From Helopsaltes ochotensis (Eukaryota; Chordata; Aves; Passeriformes; Locustellidae), in NCBI GenBank assembly GCA_013400155.1, contig VXBM01000022.1, positions 1,508,610-1,572,609 on the forward strand: a stretch of DNA of 64,000 nt, written 5' to 3'. Made by a program: the position numbers and the translations under genes. How positions within the stretch are numbered: position 1 is the first letter of the stretch; each line of letters starts with the position of its first letter. Shown here piece after piece: positions 10,924 to 24,631 of the stretch. The notes beneath the pieces are model-generated. The model ran no database searches and had not been told where the DNA came from. It saw only the letters and a program-made list of their open reading frames with translations.

Positions 10924-13559
10924 CCAGCTCTTATGAGCTTCTCAGGGATAGTTTTTGCTTGTGAGTTGATGAGGCTACGTTAAAGCTTCCCGATATTTTG
11001 GGAAATCCATGACTTTCTCATGTAGAAAAATGTCATGACTAAAACCTGAGGGCAACTAACATATATGTAAGTACTACTCCATGAATCCTTACTAGTACAC
11101 AATATTGATTTGCAGAGACAGTCATTTTACTTTACTACCTTGGACTTAAACACATCAACTCTACGTCATTTCTATGCAATTGTATATATGCATAGAAAGA
11201 GAAATATACACTTTAGAATGAGTCTCTCAACACCAAGAAAGTTCAAATGTAATCCTCCCACTGCCACAGCTCTGTGTGCAGATCTTAATTTTCCTTAAGT
11301 TCAAGTAGGGATGCATAAATAGAAGCAGCAGAACATCTGACCCATCACTCATATTCAGGATGGTTTCCCTGTTTCAGATGTTTACATTAAAGTTACTCTG
11401 TTTTGAGCAATTCACATTTTCTTTTGAGAAACAGTGAAGGCAGAGAGTTATTAAGAAATGTGTTATATGAATGTTCCTAGGGAAAAGAAAAAATGAATGC
11501 AGAACCACTTTCAATACCCCAGTGTCCACAAGCAGTGCTATGGTGGACAGCTGCAGCAAGAATAGACACTGTGCATTGATGAGACAAAAAGCTTGCCCTG
11601 AATTTTTACAGACTTGTGAAAGAAAAATATTTTAGTTATAACCAGCTTTTTTAGAAGTGGGAATATTGTGCTGTGGTTATCATGTATTTCGCCTACCTAA
11701 GCGCAGTGCTTTGAATGAAACAAATAATATAGGTTTAAGCCCACTTAGTGTCTCTCAAAATCTTTCTCTGCAGACCCCAGGGTCATGTCCAAATATCTCC
11801 TCATTCTTTAATATATAATTGAGAATGTGCAGTGAAACAATAATGTAACTACTATCTAGTGCCAAAAGCCAAGAGGCCAAGAGGATAAATAAAGTTTATG
11901 TAGTTTTGTTCAACAACCTGATTAGCACTGTTTGTCTGCCATTCCTTTCAGTTTTTGAGATTTCATTGCACTGAGCTAGGAGCTTAACACGTACTGTTTT
12001 GATCATTCATCCTCATCTGGTTTGTCACAAACAGCTAAAAGTTCTGCTCTAAATGACTTTGATGGTGTCAGTGCCAAAGCAAACGTGGGGTATATGTTTA
12101 CAGTCTCCTTTTTACACATGTCTGGGGCAGAAGAGCTATTGAAGCAAATTACTTCTCACCCACACAGAGGGTATTTCTTCAATGTCATAGCAGAGGTCAT
12201 TGACAGGGCAACTTGGAGAAGACAGCTTCCGAAGAAGAGTGTGCTTATATTTTCCATAATGTTCATCCAACTTTTCTCAAACACGCTCAAGAAAAATATA
12301 TTTAACCCTTTTATAAATAGCAAATGCAAATACAAAAATACATCTTTAAAGCTTTAAGCATCTGCAATACCATATGATGTTTGCAGGAATAACCATCACA
12401 TGCCACAGTAGTCTCACAGTTCTGGTAACAGCCACTATGATACATAATTTTTGTGTTTTAACAATAAATATTTTGAACTGCTTATCTATTCAGTTAGGCT
12501 ATATAATTTCTTGTTGATGTTGCTATACTGACCTCTGCAGGCTTTGGAAGTTTGGAACATTGTTTACTGCAGTGACTGCTGTGACCTATGCAGCTAAATG
12601 AGTCTGTAGCACCAGAACACTTGAGGACTAACATACTTACCTGAGAGCTGTATTTCTTTTTAGTTCTAAAGAAGAAACTGTAAAAGAATTTAAGGTAATT
12701 ATTTGAAAGCAAATGTTCTTGATGCTCATCATATGTCAGTTTAGGAAAAAACAAAGTGAAAAAATAGGTATTTAAATAGGTCCATTACAGATGTGGGAAG
12801 TTGGGAAATGACCAGGCAATTAAGAAATGCAGCCATTTTAGATGAAAAGTATTATTCCTGTTAAGCTTTTCTCTTAAAAAAAAAAAGAAATTCTGCAATA
12901 TATTCAATGCAATTTGATCTAGTCTGCTATTCTGCTCTTAGATATAATTACGTTAAAAGTTGCATATGTTCAGTATCATTTTTATAAGTTTTCTCAACTA
13001 GGGCAGACACACCAGGATGAATAGTGATACTTAAATGACACAAAGTTCCCCATCTTTTGAATTTCAGTATCTTGAGTTAAAATCATTTCACAGAAACAGT
13101 ACAATGCACACATTAATCTAATCTGGGTTATTTTCTGTTAAATACTTACTGCCTTTTTGGTGTTAACTGTGTTCCTTACATTTATTCATGTCCAAGTACA
13201 ATTTTTCAATTATGGTCTGACACTTCTTTTATACATATATATCATTTTTGTAACTTATAGTCATATTTGGCTGACATACAGAGCTATGCCCTATACCTTG
13301 TTTATGTTAGAAACAAAGACTCTCTGAACTGCAGCTCTGTTTATAACTATTTGTGGTTTAACAAATGACAAAATACAGAAGACTTAAAAATCTTGGTCTG
13401 GAAAAAATATCTCAGTCTGGTTTATGTTTTCATCTACTTTCCCTACACTTATTGATTTTGTTAACTGTTTCAGCTATTCACTGTACACTCCTCTGACCAC
13501 ATCGTATTTATGTTGTATGCAGGTAGCTGACATTTGAAGAAAAATAAAACATACAGGAT

Positions 13560-13640
13560 GGAGTCCTGACTCCTCTGAAAGCTCCCATTGACTTCAGGAA
13601 AGACAAGTATTTTCCTGCTGTAATTTTGTCACTCCTGCTT
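13560..13640. mobile_element. Possible remnant of an old MITE-like repeat
   Basis: The words AAAGCTCCCATTGACTTCAG and CCTGACTCCTCTG resemble the conserved interior of the amniote palindromic repeat also suspected at 8915-9003. No clear ends are seen. Low confidence. Confidence 0.3.
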
Positions 13641-15259
13641 CATCTTCAGAAGTAAATGATCTCTTTGACAAATTCAAAGCTCATCTAATTAATCTTCCTC
13701 TGTAAGAGACTGAGAGCTTATACTCTAATACATACAGACTTATGGACATGCCCATCTCCACTCTTTGTGGAAAAAACTATGCATTTTGGGATGTATTATC
13801 ACCCACATTGTATTAAATTTTCTGTAGTCCAGTACTGTTAACCAAGAGATGCCAACAGATGGGCAAAACAGACAGCAATTGGCAGGAGAGGAAAATATAC
13901 ACGGGAAGCTGCAACACAGTTCTTTAAATATTTGGGTTAACATTCACTTCCTCAGGGTTTTTTTTTTTTTTCCAGTTTTTAGTGTTGTCAAAACAAATGA
14001 TCTAAGATAACGGGATTTTGTCTGAGAAGAAAGATTTTGAGATTACTATTCCATTTCTCTGCACCATTTGCATGAGAGTCTCTTTATAACATATCATAAT
14101 CTAACAAGACTGAGTGCTGGTCATATTTTTGTGCTGATTCCTGCGGAGCTCAAATCTCTGGATGAAGGGACGAATTTTTGTGCATGTATAGGCTGCCTAT
14201 ACTAACTGTTCTCATCCAAATAAAGAGCAGTGTCAGCAATAGTATCAGTGTCAGTTAGTAAAGTTTCCACAAAGCAAAATTCTGGCACACACCTAATGTT
14301 CTTCAGTCACAGAAATGCAATCTACGGTCTCTGTGACCAAACTAGGGCTAATCTGAAGTAGAAAATACATCAATAGGGATAGTGAAGAATTTAATTCCTC
14401 AAAATCAAATGTTTTGCTCTGGAGATCGGTCCTTTTGCTCCACAATGTTTGCTAATGTTAATATAGCCACATTGTCTTGCTCAAAAATATTGGAAGAGTT
14501 TGAGACTAAGCCCCTGTGTCTTAATGGTCAACAGGTAACCAGTGAGAATGGGCAAAGCTAGACTCACTTCTGGCTACCAACAGGTTTTTATAGGCTGGCA
14601 AATTAAGACAAAGGCAACTGGATGTGGAATGCGATTCCCTCCGCTGGCACCTCCCAAAAGGAAGCTCTAGGGAACTGCAGGTAGAGGTAACACAACAGCA
14701 GCAATGACAATTGTCAGTCCATTCTCATAATCAACCGCATTGCCTACACTGCAAACTGAAGTTGTGAGAAACCTGAACTAACTTGATGAACTTTATGTTG
14801 TCATGTGGTGTAGTGCAAAGAGGAAAAGACCAGGTTTTGGTTTAGCAATATGTGTTCTGGCTCTGGGACCCCATCCCTGAAAAATACCTTTGCAGCAAGA
14901 ACTGTTCAGGGCTTGTGCCTGGCCCAGGCCCACACGGTTCATGAGCAGAGAGCTGAAGGCTGGAGGCACTTGTGTCTCCTTTGCAATGGGCATGTTAGAG
15001 GGCTTCCCCAGGCGTGTCTTCAGCTGTAGTTCCTCCAAGAAGTAACTGCTCAGAGCCTGCCAGCAGTGTCTCCAGTACATGCTGCAAGTCTCCAAGCACA
15101 ATGCAAACTGGAACCAGGAAAACTTTCCATGGCACACTAAATTAATAACCTTAGGTGCATCCTAAGCATGGGTGCTAGAACAGTTTACCTATGCCAGCAT
15201 AAGTAACCAGAGGTAGCTGTTTAATTAACCTGGAATACAGGCTGAAGGAGCACTGAAAG

Positions 15260-15261
<2 letters not shown>

Positions 15262-15310
<49 letters not shown>
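15262..15310. repeat. Uninterrupted T49 run
   Basis: There are 49 consecutive T, followed by CCCCTGCAG. No AATAAA lies upstream of the A49 on the minus strand within the usual 10 to 30 bases, so a processed-gene tail is not supported. Runs this long are unstable and error-prone in sequencing, so the exact length is unreliable. Confidence 0.95.
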
Positions 15311-18300
15311 CCCCTGCAGTTGCAGTTAGATAACATAGTAAATTCCAAAGCTCTAAAGAAAGAAAACTCAAAAACTCATAGTATTTGAATTATGGCTCTT
15401 TGTGTATTGATCCCAGATTACAGCACCTGGACAAGTGGTCTAAGAAACCATGAAAGCCTTCTTTGGACTGTCAGCCTTGATTGCTTGGTGTTCACATCAG
15501 GTCTATACTGTAACGTGAATAATCTTTAAGTGTTACATTCCCATACTTTTCTGTTTTGATGGAAATTTGGGGCAGAACTGTGGCCTGATTCTGTCACTGT
15601 AAAGAGCATAGTTTTGTTTTTGCCCTAGAAGTTTCTAATATGTGCTCATTTCTCTCTTGGATCTCTGTGAAAGCAGTTGAGCAGGATGTCAGCTCCTTTT
15701 TATTTTTCTAAGCACAAGCCTTGCTACGTTTTGCTTAATCTTCCATCCGTATGGTGACATGTAAAACTGAAGCTTGACCATTTAAGAGTTCAGCAATACA
15801 CAGCCTCCCAGCAGGTCCCCCCAGGGCACTGTGTCAGATGGTATTAGCAGAAGAACCAAAGCGAGTGTCCCTGCTGCACTGCTTGGACATGTGTAACTGC
15901 AGCATTCTGCAATCACAGAGTACCGTGTGTACAACAAACTGTAAGCTCCCTTTAGACCATAATATAGGTTTCCACACATGCCCTTAAAAGTAAATTGTGT
16001 TACAGCTGCTCTAAGAAATAGAAGTAAAGAAGTAAAATGGCAAATCAGTAAAACAGCATCTTTGCCTATTTCCCCTTCTGAAATCTGTTTTCTGATGGAG
16101 ATATAAAACTCTCAGTGTGGTGACAAGTATGCCTCATTGTGTACTACTCCTCCTATAAAAAGGAGTAGTATTTATGCTATTTTGGGGCACAGGGCAGATA
16201 CAATAGGGACTGTGTCCCCTTTTGCAGCATCTGTGGTGCTATTTATGCAATAGACTAGATTTGATACCTCATTACTGATATAAGCAGAAGCATCACCCAT
16301 CAATCACACATTTACTTTGCATACTTCAGGGGCTGAACCTGTCTCAGTACATCTGAGACTGTGGACATAAAGCCTTTTTCTGATCTTTCCTGATATTCAA
16401 AAAAACCCCACTATAGAATGTATAGTGTGCAAATAGACTTTGCCCTGTACTGTAACTATCAGTAATGGTATGCAGGCTACAATTTAAGGAGAACTATTAG
16501 CCTTCTATTACCAGAGAGCATGCAATAACAGTAATATGGGAAAAGACAGCACCCTAGTGGGGTGAAACAAAGAACACTGAACACTTTTGAGCCTGATTGT
16601 ACACAGCCTCAATAGCAGCACTTCTTGTTCACACAAAAAAAGTTCCTTCCTGGGAAGCATGGTTGTTATACCAGTGGTATTGTATTGTTCTTGCACAATG
16701 GCTTAAATTTGGTAAAGTACCTTATTCACACCTGAGTCTTTGAGCAATTGTATGGTCTCACCCAAGCTAAACCAGCTGTTCATGAGCTCAAAGTTAGGCC
16801 CATCCTTAGGAGTTAATCCAAATATAGCCTGTAAATTTTGTTGACTTTCACATTTTTTGACACGAGGAATTAGATCTATTTTAATTTAATGTATCACTTT
16901 GGGTTTCTCTTTGTTTTTTTTCTTTAACTGATATTGGTGATTTTTTAGATCTTCAGAGAATTTAATGCTACTTTTTTAGTTTAGTGATGTCAATGCCAGG
17001 AATTTTTTTAATTTTTAGCACAGTTTACAACCACATGGAGCATCCAATTGTTTGACAAGTGGCTGAAAACAGAGTGGAGAGAAAACCTCTTTTTGTGAAA
17101 TTATCCTCTACTTATTTAGAGCATGAAAAGAAACTGAGCCCAGACTAAAGCCAAGTCAAAATTTAAACATTTTAACCTCAATAGAAGAGAGCGAAATGGC
17201 ATAATCTGGAAATATACTTGTAAGCTGGTCTGACCCCTTGATATGTAATGACTCAAAGTCTGGGGCATGATAACTTCTGTCTTTCATTTAAATACTTCTG
17301 GAGTGCTGCCACCTTCTCTTGAACTCCCTGTGTTTGAAGTGAATGGCAAACCTCCCCCACAGACACTAGAAACAAGTAATCAATTGAGCAAATTAACTTT
17401 CTCTTTGTGCCCTAAGATTAATTTATACATTTTTTAAAAAGAAAATATTTACATAAAGTGAATGTATTTTGCAGATGAAAAGTGAGAACTTCAAGCATTT
17501 ATCTCTGAGTTAAAGGTCTTTGTGTGCAAAATTAAATAGTCAGATAATTTTTTCTGCTTCCAAATGTAAAGAAAATTGAAGGCCTACTGGCTTGAACAAA
17601 AAGATTGCCCATGTATCTTTTGCCTTTGTAAGAATGCAGCGCAACAGACCTCCTGCTATAGTTTCAACAGTAACAACATGGAACAAGTTGAGACTTTCAA
17701 AGGAATGGTATGTTTAGCAAAACAATTTTTTAACAACTGTTATTTTCTTTGCATAGAAATAAAAAAGGTCCAGTTTTATATTGCAACATGTAGCCAAGAA
17801 CAATGTGGCTTTTAGGAGGGTGTGCTGACTATAGCCCTCAAACACTAGTGAATTCTCAGCTCATGTTGGCAAGTGGTCAGTGCTCTTGGCTTCACAAAAA
17901 AAAACCCCACTGCTCTTAATCTACAAGAATTAGTTGGAAAAAAATAATTAGTTGGATTTGTATTTGCTTCTCTTTCTTCCTGTAGACTTACATTTTATCA
18001 GTCAGGAGAGAGTATTGCTGCCTGCATAGGCATTTGTGACTTGCCTTCCCTCCCATCCCAAAGTCTGAGTAAATATCTAAAGACACCAATACTTTTTTAT
18101 TGTCATCTCTTATGTAAATTAGTACTGAATGAGATGTTAGAACCTCTGTTCAGTGATATGAAATATGATAGTTTTGGCTATTCATTTGCTTTTGTTGAAC
18201 TTATCTTTCAGCAATCTGAATATTTCTTTAGTCTTCTATTTTGTTCCAGAACTGATATAAATGTTGCCAAGGGACTTTGACCTTTTCCATAGGAGGTGAA

Positions 18301-18689
18301 TGTTTCATAGATGAGAATACCTGGACTTGTACAGCTGTGTGGTTAGGTGCATAATATAGGCACCACAATCGGCAATACATTGGACAGAGAAATGGCAGAC
18401 TTCTATGATTTAACAAGAAATGTGCAAATATGCAGCCCTCAATGCCATTTATGAATTAATCAAGTGCACAAGCACCTCTTATGAGGACTTCATATCAAGT
18501 AAGAAACTCGCCTAGGGACATAATACTAAAAGACCTCTACAAAACTCATTAATAGGAATTGCATCTTCCAATTTTTAATTTAAATATATAATAGAAAAAG
18601 AAACAAGATGTATTAACTTTCCACTGGACTTGAATTAAAGATAATACAATGCAGGGTTTACAAAAGTTTTTAAAAATGCTGAATAAATA

Positions 18690-18790
18690 TGTATTTTATA
18701 TTTAGATAGCACCATTCCACCAAGACATTTCAAAAAGTAATTTTGACACTGATGCAAGTAATATTTTGCCAGGCACTTATTTTGGGTACA
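18690..18790. mobile_element. Weak resemblance to ancient SINE/LINE tail
   Basis: The stretch TATTTAGATAGCACCATTCC, followed by CAAGACATTTCAAAAAG, resembles the old vertebrate repeat tail of the type TATATAGCACCTTTCATCC followed by AAGATCTCAAAG. The match is short and degraded. Confidence 0.25.
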
Positions 18791-21310
18791 AAAGATTTCA
18801 TTTTGTTGACATTACTGACACATCCTTTTCTCAGGAAGCACAATATGCTCCAATAAAAACAAGAGAATGTTTAAATAGGACAGGTCCATTGTGACTCACC
18901 TGCCTGCAAATCCAGTTCTTTCACAAGGCAGGAGAAAGGAGTTTAGCTTAACCTTTGAAACAGGAGCAGAGCAAAATTAGATAAAGTTGTGTGAAGTCAC
19001 TATATTTTTACCTGACTATTATGGAAGTACTTTTAAATGCTACCAGGCAGTTCAGATAACATAAAAATTCCAATACTGCCTTCGACTCGAGTCAAGGGTA
19101 CACTTAAGGAGTTATTAGTACCCAGCAAAGTGTGTTAAGTCTGACATTCATGATGTCTCAGTTATTAAATAGATACTAGTACATGTACTGATTTTCTTAT
19201 AAAACTTAATAATGATAATGACCTTTCCATTTAGAATCAAGCTTTCAATGCTGAAAACACCAGCAGATTTATAGAATTTTATGCTATAAGCAAATTACAG
19301 ATCATTGTCAGTTTTTCATATATGCAGAACTTGAAATGTATTTTTCTCTTTTCGTCTTGAACATTCATGTGTCATAATGACCATCAAATGTATATATTTC
19401 TGTGCATAGCTAACATAATTGATGTTACACTCAATTTATCATTTGATTTAGTACTCCTCTGCACCAGCGCATTATTCCACTGAGGTGGTCTTCTCACAAT
19501 AGTGCATTTAAATGTTAAAAAAAGATTACAAAAAATTGTGCCAGGGATATCTGCTTCAGATACTAAACAACAGAGTAGGTGATTTGGATGGCAGATCATC
19601 CTCAAGCAGACTAATATAGAAATCTTTTTGGGTAAAGAGTGAAAACAGACACTGAGGCTGTCATTTTGCCACTCACTGTTGTAACACTACTGCAGGAATT
19701 TTTCTTTTTGGCTACACTGAATGCTGATAAGGTACACTCATAAAGAAAATACCAGATTGATAAATACTGAACACAATTTGACCTGGAGTACTGAGCTTAG
19801 TCAAAATTACTGATTTGAAGGACCAGGTTTTTATCTACTAAAAAATCAACACATTTTCTCTGTCTTCAAGAGGGCTATGCCAGTCTATTTTAGCCCAGGA
19901 TCTAGCCCATCTCAGTAATGAATGCGAATAAATCCCGTGGGGATTACGGCAGCTGAGAATTTGACCTCTGACTCTCTGCTACACGGAAAAAAAGAAATAA
20001 TTTTTAGAATATTTAATATATTTTCTTATGCATGAACCAGAGGTTATTTCTTAAACAAACAAGCAAGACTCTGTGCTTCAGCAGAGATGATTATAAGCAA
20101 CAACAAATATGATGGAGACCACATTTCTTCTTTTTTTGTTCTTTCTTTTTCCCAAAACATCCTTTTCCCCATACCTCTGTGTAATGTTTCAAATCCCTTT
20201 TAGCCACCACGTTCATGTCTGATTCTGTCTCAGTTACCTGATGGGGCCAAGTTATGTGAGGAAATATTTTTGAATACTGGTATTCTGAAAGGGTGCAATT
20301 TATGTGACTTCAAGTTTACTTGCATAAAAAAAAATTATTGCAAAATTGCATCTCTAGTTACTTGAGAAGTCCCTACTTAATGCTGGTGATTTTAGAGCAC
20401 ACTATATAACTTTCAGGATGGAAATTATCTACCTGACTTCAGGGATCTGAATTAATCTGAACTTGTCTCAGGGAAAAATGGAAAGGGAGAATTCATTTCA
20501 CCTACTTGAGACCTCTACCTAAGGCTGACATTAATTGCACCCCAGAATTGCCAGTTTCTCTCCACTGACTATAAAGGAAGATGTGCAGAGATGCAGATGC
20601 CAATATTTGTCAAATTCCAACCTAACTTCTTCATTCTCAGAGAAACAGAAAATTCCCTCATCTCCCCCAGACTGACCCTGTCTTAAAGGACCGAATACTC
20701 CAGGATATTCTGTGATATACTTTTTAACAGCATTTATTCTCAATTGCTTTAGGATCAAGAGTCAAAGATGAAAGATGCTTGCTATGGTTTGGGCAAGACT
20801 TCTGAGGAAGGGGTAAAGAGATCAAAGAAAAGGGTGAAAAATGTTGTCTCAGGAACTGGATAATACCATGCCGGATATTTCCTCTTGTGGAGAAGACAGA
20901 GCTTGCCATTTGGTTCCCACAGAGAGCTCACAAAGCAAATTTTACTTGTTCTGCCCGCAAATTTTCTGAACAATGAGTACTTACTCCAGGAATTAAAGCT
21001 TATACCTCATTCACATAATGTAATGTTAACACAAGAATAAAGAAAGGTTCCAAGAAAGTGCTTCTGAAAGATCTGAGCATTTTCTTCCCGGATATAGGAC
21101 CTCAAATGACTATTAAACCACCTAAGACCAGGCAGTGAAATGGATGGCATCCTTTTGCTTTTAGAAAAACAATGTGCTGATGTTCTATGTTTAGCTATCA
21201 TGATGTGATCCAGAAAATTTAAGTCTATATATGATGCTAGTCTCAAAAGCAATCAGGTCAGCTAAAAGCTTACAAAAGTGCATTTCTTCATCATATTTAT
21301 ATAATTACAT

Positions 21311-21330
21311 AAAAAAAAAAAAAAAAAAAA
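21311..21330. repeat. A20 run
   Basis: Twenty consecutive A after ATAATTACAT. No poly-adenylated retroposon body is recognised on its 5' side. Confidence 0.9.
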
Positions 21331-23427
21331 CCAGTTAAGGATTTCAAGGAAAGAAACCAAAAACTGTAACACACTAACAGAGTGAATGTAAGAAGAGAGG
21401 CACAGTTAATACATCGATTTAAAGTAACAGGAGAGTGCAAAAATACTGAATTTGTTATCTTTGAGGAGCCAATTTTTTTTGGCTTAACAGACAATCATGT
21501 GAGTTCTCTTTTTACAGACACTGCTAAGCAGTAACAGGCAAGAGTGGTTTACATAGTGATTGATATTAGCCAATTTTACAAAAATATGAGGGTATTGCTT
21601 GTGCCGTTCTCCATCTAATTATTTTATTATTTTACCACGGCTTTGATGAAACTCAGTCCCAGAATCTCAGATCTGGGTAAACTGTCCCATTAAACGTATA
21701 AGGGAAAAAAATTATCAACGGTGGGGTTTGGGTTAGTTAAAACCAGAAATATATTTAGAACAAATCCCGGTTTTGAACTCTGCTGGACAGGTGGGAAATT
21801 TGTGGATGTCAGCTTATGGCCAGGATTTTTACTACATTGGAATATCTGTGTGAAAGAACAGTTCAAACACTTTATTGCTGCATTTTTGCAGAACATACTA
21901 ATTTTGAAAATATTATCCTAAAAAATACTGGCCATCTCTAAGGAACTGATCTGTTTATTATCAGTGGGTTCATATAATAAATGTAGAGTCAGTCTTTAAT
22001 ATTATAGAAAGATCTAGTCTAAACTTAGAAATTCAAAGTTAAAGACGATGTTCTACATTCAATTCATCTCCTGGCACCTTGTTATTGAAGAACATATAGT
22101 GCTAACATCACACACAGATCTGAGGCTCCACCATTACCTAAGCACAACAGGGTGAGATAACGACAGTGTGTCAGCCTTTTGTTGGTCCGTGTCACAACCT
22201 TCACGTTACTTTGTGAGAAGAACTGCTGTCAGGGCATTTCAAGTTGCTTTTGAAATAGTGCCAAGAATGAAGAGGCCCCACTGTCCAATTGCTTTTCCAG
22301 TATTAACAAACTATATAAGGGGGGAAAAAAAAAGAAGAAATTGCTCAGTTTGCATCTCAGTGCATGAAAAATCCTAAAGTGTTGCAGGGACAATTGATTA
22401 TCCAGAGGGCAACACATCATTTCTCACTGAAAAAGGCCCTTTCTGGCATCCTACTGGTTATCTATATGAACATTTCTTTTGTATTTTCCTTTCAACAACT
22501 GTGAAATAAAGAAGAGGTAGAAAATGAGGTTACAGGGAAAAAATCAGGAGAAAACAATGATTCATAAGATTGTTAGGGTTTTTAGCCTCTTGTCTAAGGA
22601 TAACCATTTTGTTTCCTTAGCCATACTCATCATATGAACAACAGCAAATATTTAAGTATGTCTTTATTTGTTCTTTAGGGATTTTGTTAAAATAGACCAC
22701 GCTCTTTATACTAAAACTATACTGGCTGAATGAGAGCAAAGTGGCCTTAAATGTAGCTGAGAGATTTTAGGGAAATTCAGATGATCCAGAAAAAGTTCCA
22801 CAATCTCTATTGTGATTCATTATTCTATGTCACCATGACCTGGTAGCATTTACAAAGACAATTAACACTGGAATTGTTTGTTCCCATGATGGGACTATTC
22901 ACATGAGTTAAGGAGAAGTCATAGTGAAGTGATTATGTTGGTTTGAATGTTTCAAAATATCGCTACTTATGCAAATGAAATAGAGATTAGCACTCGATGA
23001 GTCACAATTTTCAGTGATTTTTAGTTGTTAAAAGGTTGAAACAGCCTTTTGCCTTTTTTTCTGCATAGAAGAAACAATTTAAAGATGGGTCTTTGCTCTG
23101 GTGCATCATGACATATATTTAAATAAAGAAAAAACAGAAATCTAACTGCCAGTCAAACAATACACTGATTATTCTCTAGAACATGGCATATATGAAGTAA
23201 TGAATTCCATAATATATGATATACTAATATTTGCAATCCTTGGTCTCTTTTCAGAGGGGTTCAAGCTGTGACTTGTCCAGGCCAGACAGTCCCCTATCTC
23301 CTAGCAGACTGGAAATTTTTCAAACAATTTTTGCTAATGGGGGATTAAAATAATTTTTGAAAATGCAGGGAACTGTTCCACCATTATTTCAGCTTGTGTT
23401 TAATAACTCTATTATAGAGTATTACTT

Positions 23428-24301
23428 TGTATTTGTATTTGCTGCATGCAAGGTTTTGGTGGCAGGGGAGGTTATAGGGGTGGCTTCTGTGAGAAGCTGC
23501 TAAAGGCTTCCCCCCCTGCTGCCTCTAAGGCACACCAGCTGCTGGCCAAGACTGAGCCCGTCACAGACAGTGGTAGCACTCAGGGATAATGTATTTAAGA
23601 AGGGGAAAAAAATTACTGGCTGAAGAAGAGAAGAATGAGAATATGTGAGAGGAGCAACCCTGCAGACTCCAAGGATGGTGAAGAGCAAGAGGGAAGAGGT
23701 GCTGCTGGAGCAGATATTCACCTGCAGCCCATGGGAAGCCCGTACTAAGCAGGCTCCTGGAAGGACACATGGCTCTGTGGAGACAGGAGCACACACTGGA
23801 GCAGCGCTGGAGCACACAGTGTCAGGACTTGTGATGCCATAGGGGACCCACGCTGCAGCAGCTGTTTACTGAAGAATGGCACCTCATGGGAAAAAAGGGA
23901 CCCCACACTGGGGCAAAAGATGAACTCCTCTTCCTGAGGAGGAAGGAGCAGCAGAAACAAGATAAACTGATTTTAACCCCCATTTCCCATCTCTCTGTGC
24001 TCTTGGGTATGAGGAGGTAGAGAAACAGTGCTAAAGTTAGGCCTGGGAAGGAGAGGGGGGCAGGGGGAGGGGAAGATGTTTCAGAATTTTTTTATTTCTT
24101 ATTATCCTACTCTGATTCTGATTACTAAAATTTTTACTAAATTTCCCAAGTCTTTCCTTTTGATTTTACCTGTGATGGTAACCACTAAGAGATCTCTCTC
24201 TCTTTGTATCCCAACTCATCTCTCCCCTGTCCAGACGAGGAGGTGAAAGATAGAATAGCTTTAGTGAACTCCTGGCATCTCGCAAAGCTTAAGTCACCAT
24301 A
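23428..24301 (+). mobile_element. Avian ERVL-type LTR, plus strand
   Basis: The order of landmarks matches the LTR of the abundant avian ERVL group. The 5' end is GCATGCAAGGTTTTGGTGGC, then TAGGGGTGGCTTCTGTGAG, then a TATA-like TATTTAAG (23592-23599). A body follows with degenerate repeats of CCCATGGGAAG and ACGCTG(C/G)AGCAG type, then the purine-rich AGGAGGTAGAGAAACAG. A G-rich stretch comes next, then TTATCCTACTCTGATT-like sequence, and near the end TCTCCCCTGTCCAGACGAGG. The usual polyA signal region (TACTAAAATTTTTACTAAAT) no longer has a clean AATAAA. No internal retroviral genes adjoin it, so it looks like a solo LTR. Both boundaries are approximate and I could not find a target-site duplication. 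Open frames inside it are by-products of its higher GC content. Confidence 0.8.
24045..24072 (+). other. G-quadruplex motif in ERVL LTR
   Basis: Four G runs (GGG, G6, G5, G4) are separated by loops of 7, 2 and 1 bases, which fits the G3+N1-7 rule. It lies in the 3' half of the ERVL LTR, just after the AGGAGGTAGAGAAA landmark. Confidence 0.85.
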
Positions 24302-24613
24302 AACCTAAAAGTAAAAGATTTGTTTCTCAGTGTATGAAGAACATGGTGTCTTTGTAGAGCCCTGTCAATTTTATGTTCAGAACTGTCATCCATATTTCTA
24401 AAGCGCTTTAAAATGCAAGCAGCACTTATCTTAAATTTTTCAACTGAGAGCGGGTTGATATGCCCACTGACATGAATGGTTGGAAGTGACTCATTCTTGA
24501 TATAAGCACTTAGCTCCAACTTATGCTATATCACATCAAGACAATATCAAATGTGTCACATCCTTCTTATTCCTTAGATGAGTAAACAGGCAAGAATTTT
24601 TTACTCTAATTAG

Positions 24614-24631
24614 ATATATATATATATATAT
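24614..24631. repeat. (AT)9 microsatellite
   Basis: Eighteen bases of pure AT alternation. Confidence 0.9.

Larger units (their letters stand above)
9004..15261. other. Non-coding unique DNA, no gene seen
   Basis: AT-rich sequence with dense stops. It contains a 25-bp palindrome at 10899-10923, a T14 run at 13958-13971 and a possible old MITE remnant near 13560-13640. The stretch 14500-15140 is more balanced in GC and has a 114-codon minus-strand frame (14793-15137) that matches nothing I know. Confidence 0.65.
15311..23427. other. Non-coding unique DNA, no gene seen
   Basis: AT-rich with frequent stops. It contains a 10-bp-arm hairpin at 16142-16170 (TACTACTCCT and its complement), an A20 run at 21311-21330 and a weak ancient-repeat resemblance at 18690-18790. 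No exon-like frames were found. Confidence 0.65.

Noticed and set aside
15262..15310. Poly-A tail of a processed pseudogene on the minus strand
   Set aside because: No AATAAA and no gene-like body before the run.
23423..24310. Target duplication for the ERVL LTR at 23.4-24.3 kb
   Set aside because: No matching 5-mer could be found at plausible ends; the boundaries are left approximate.
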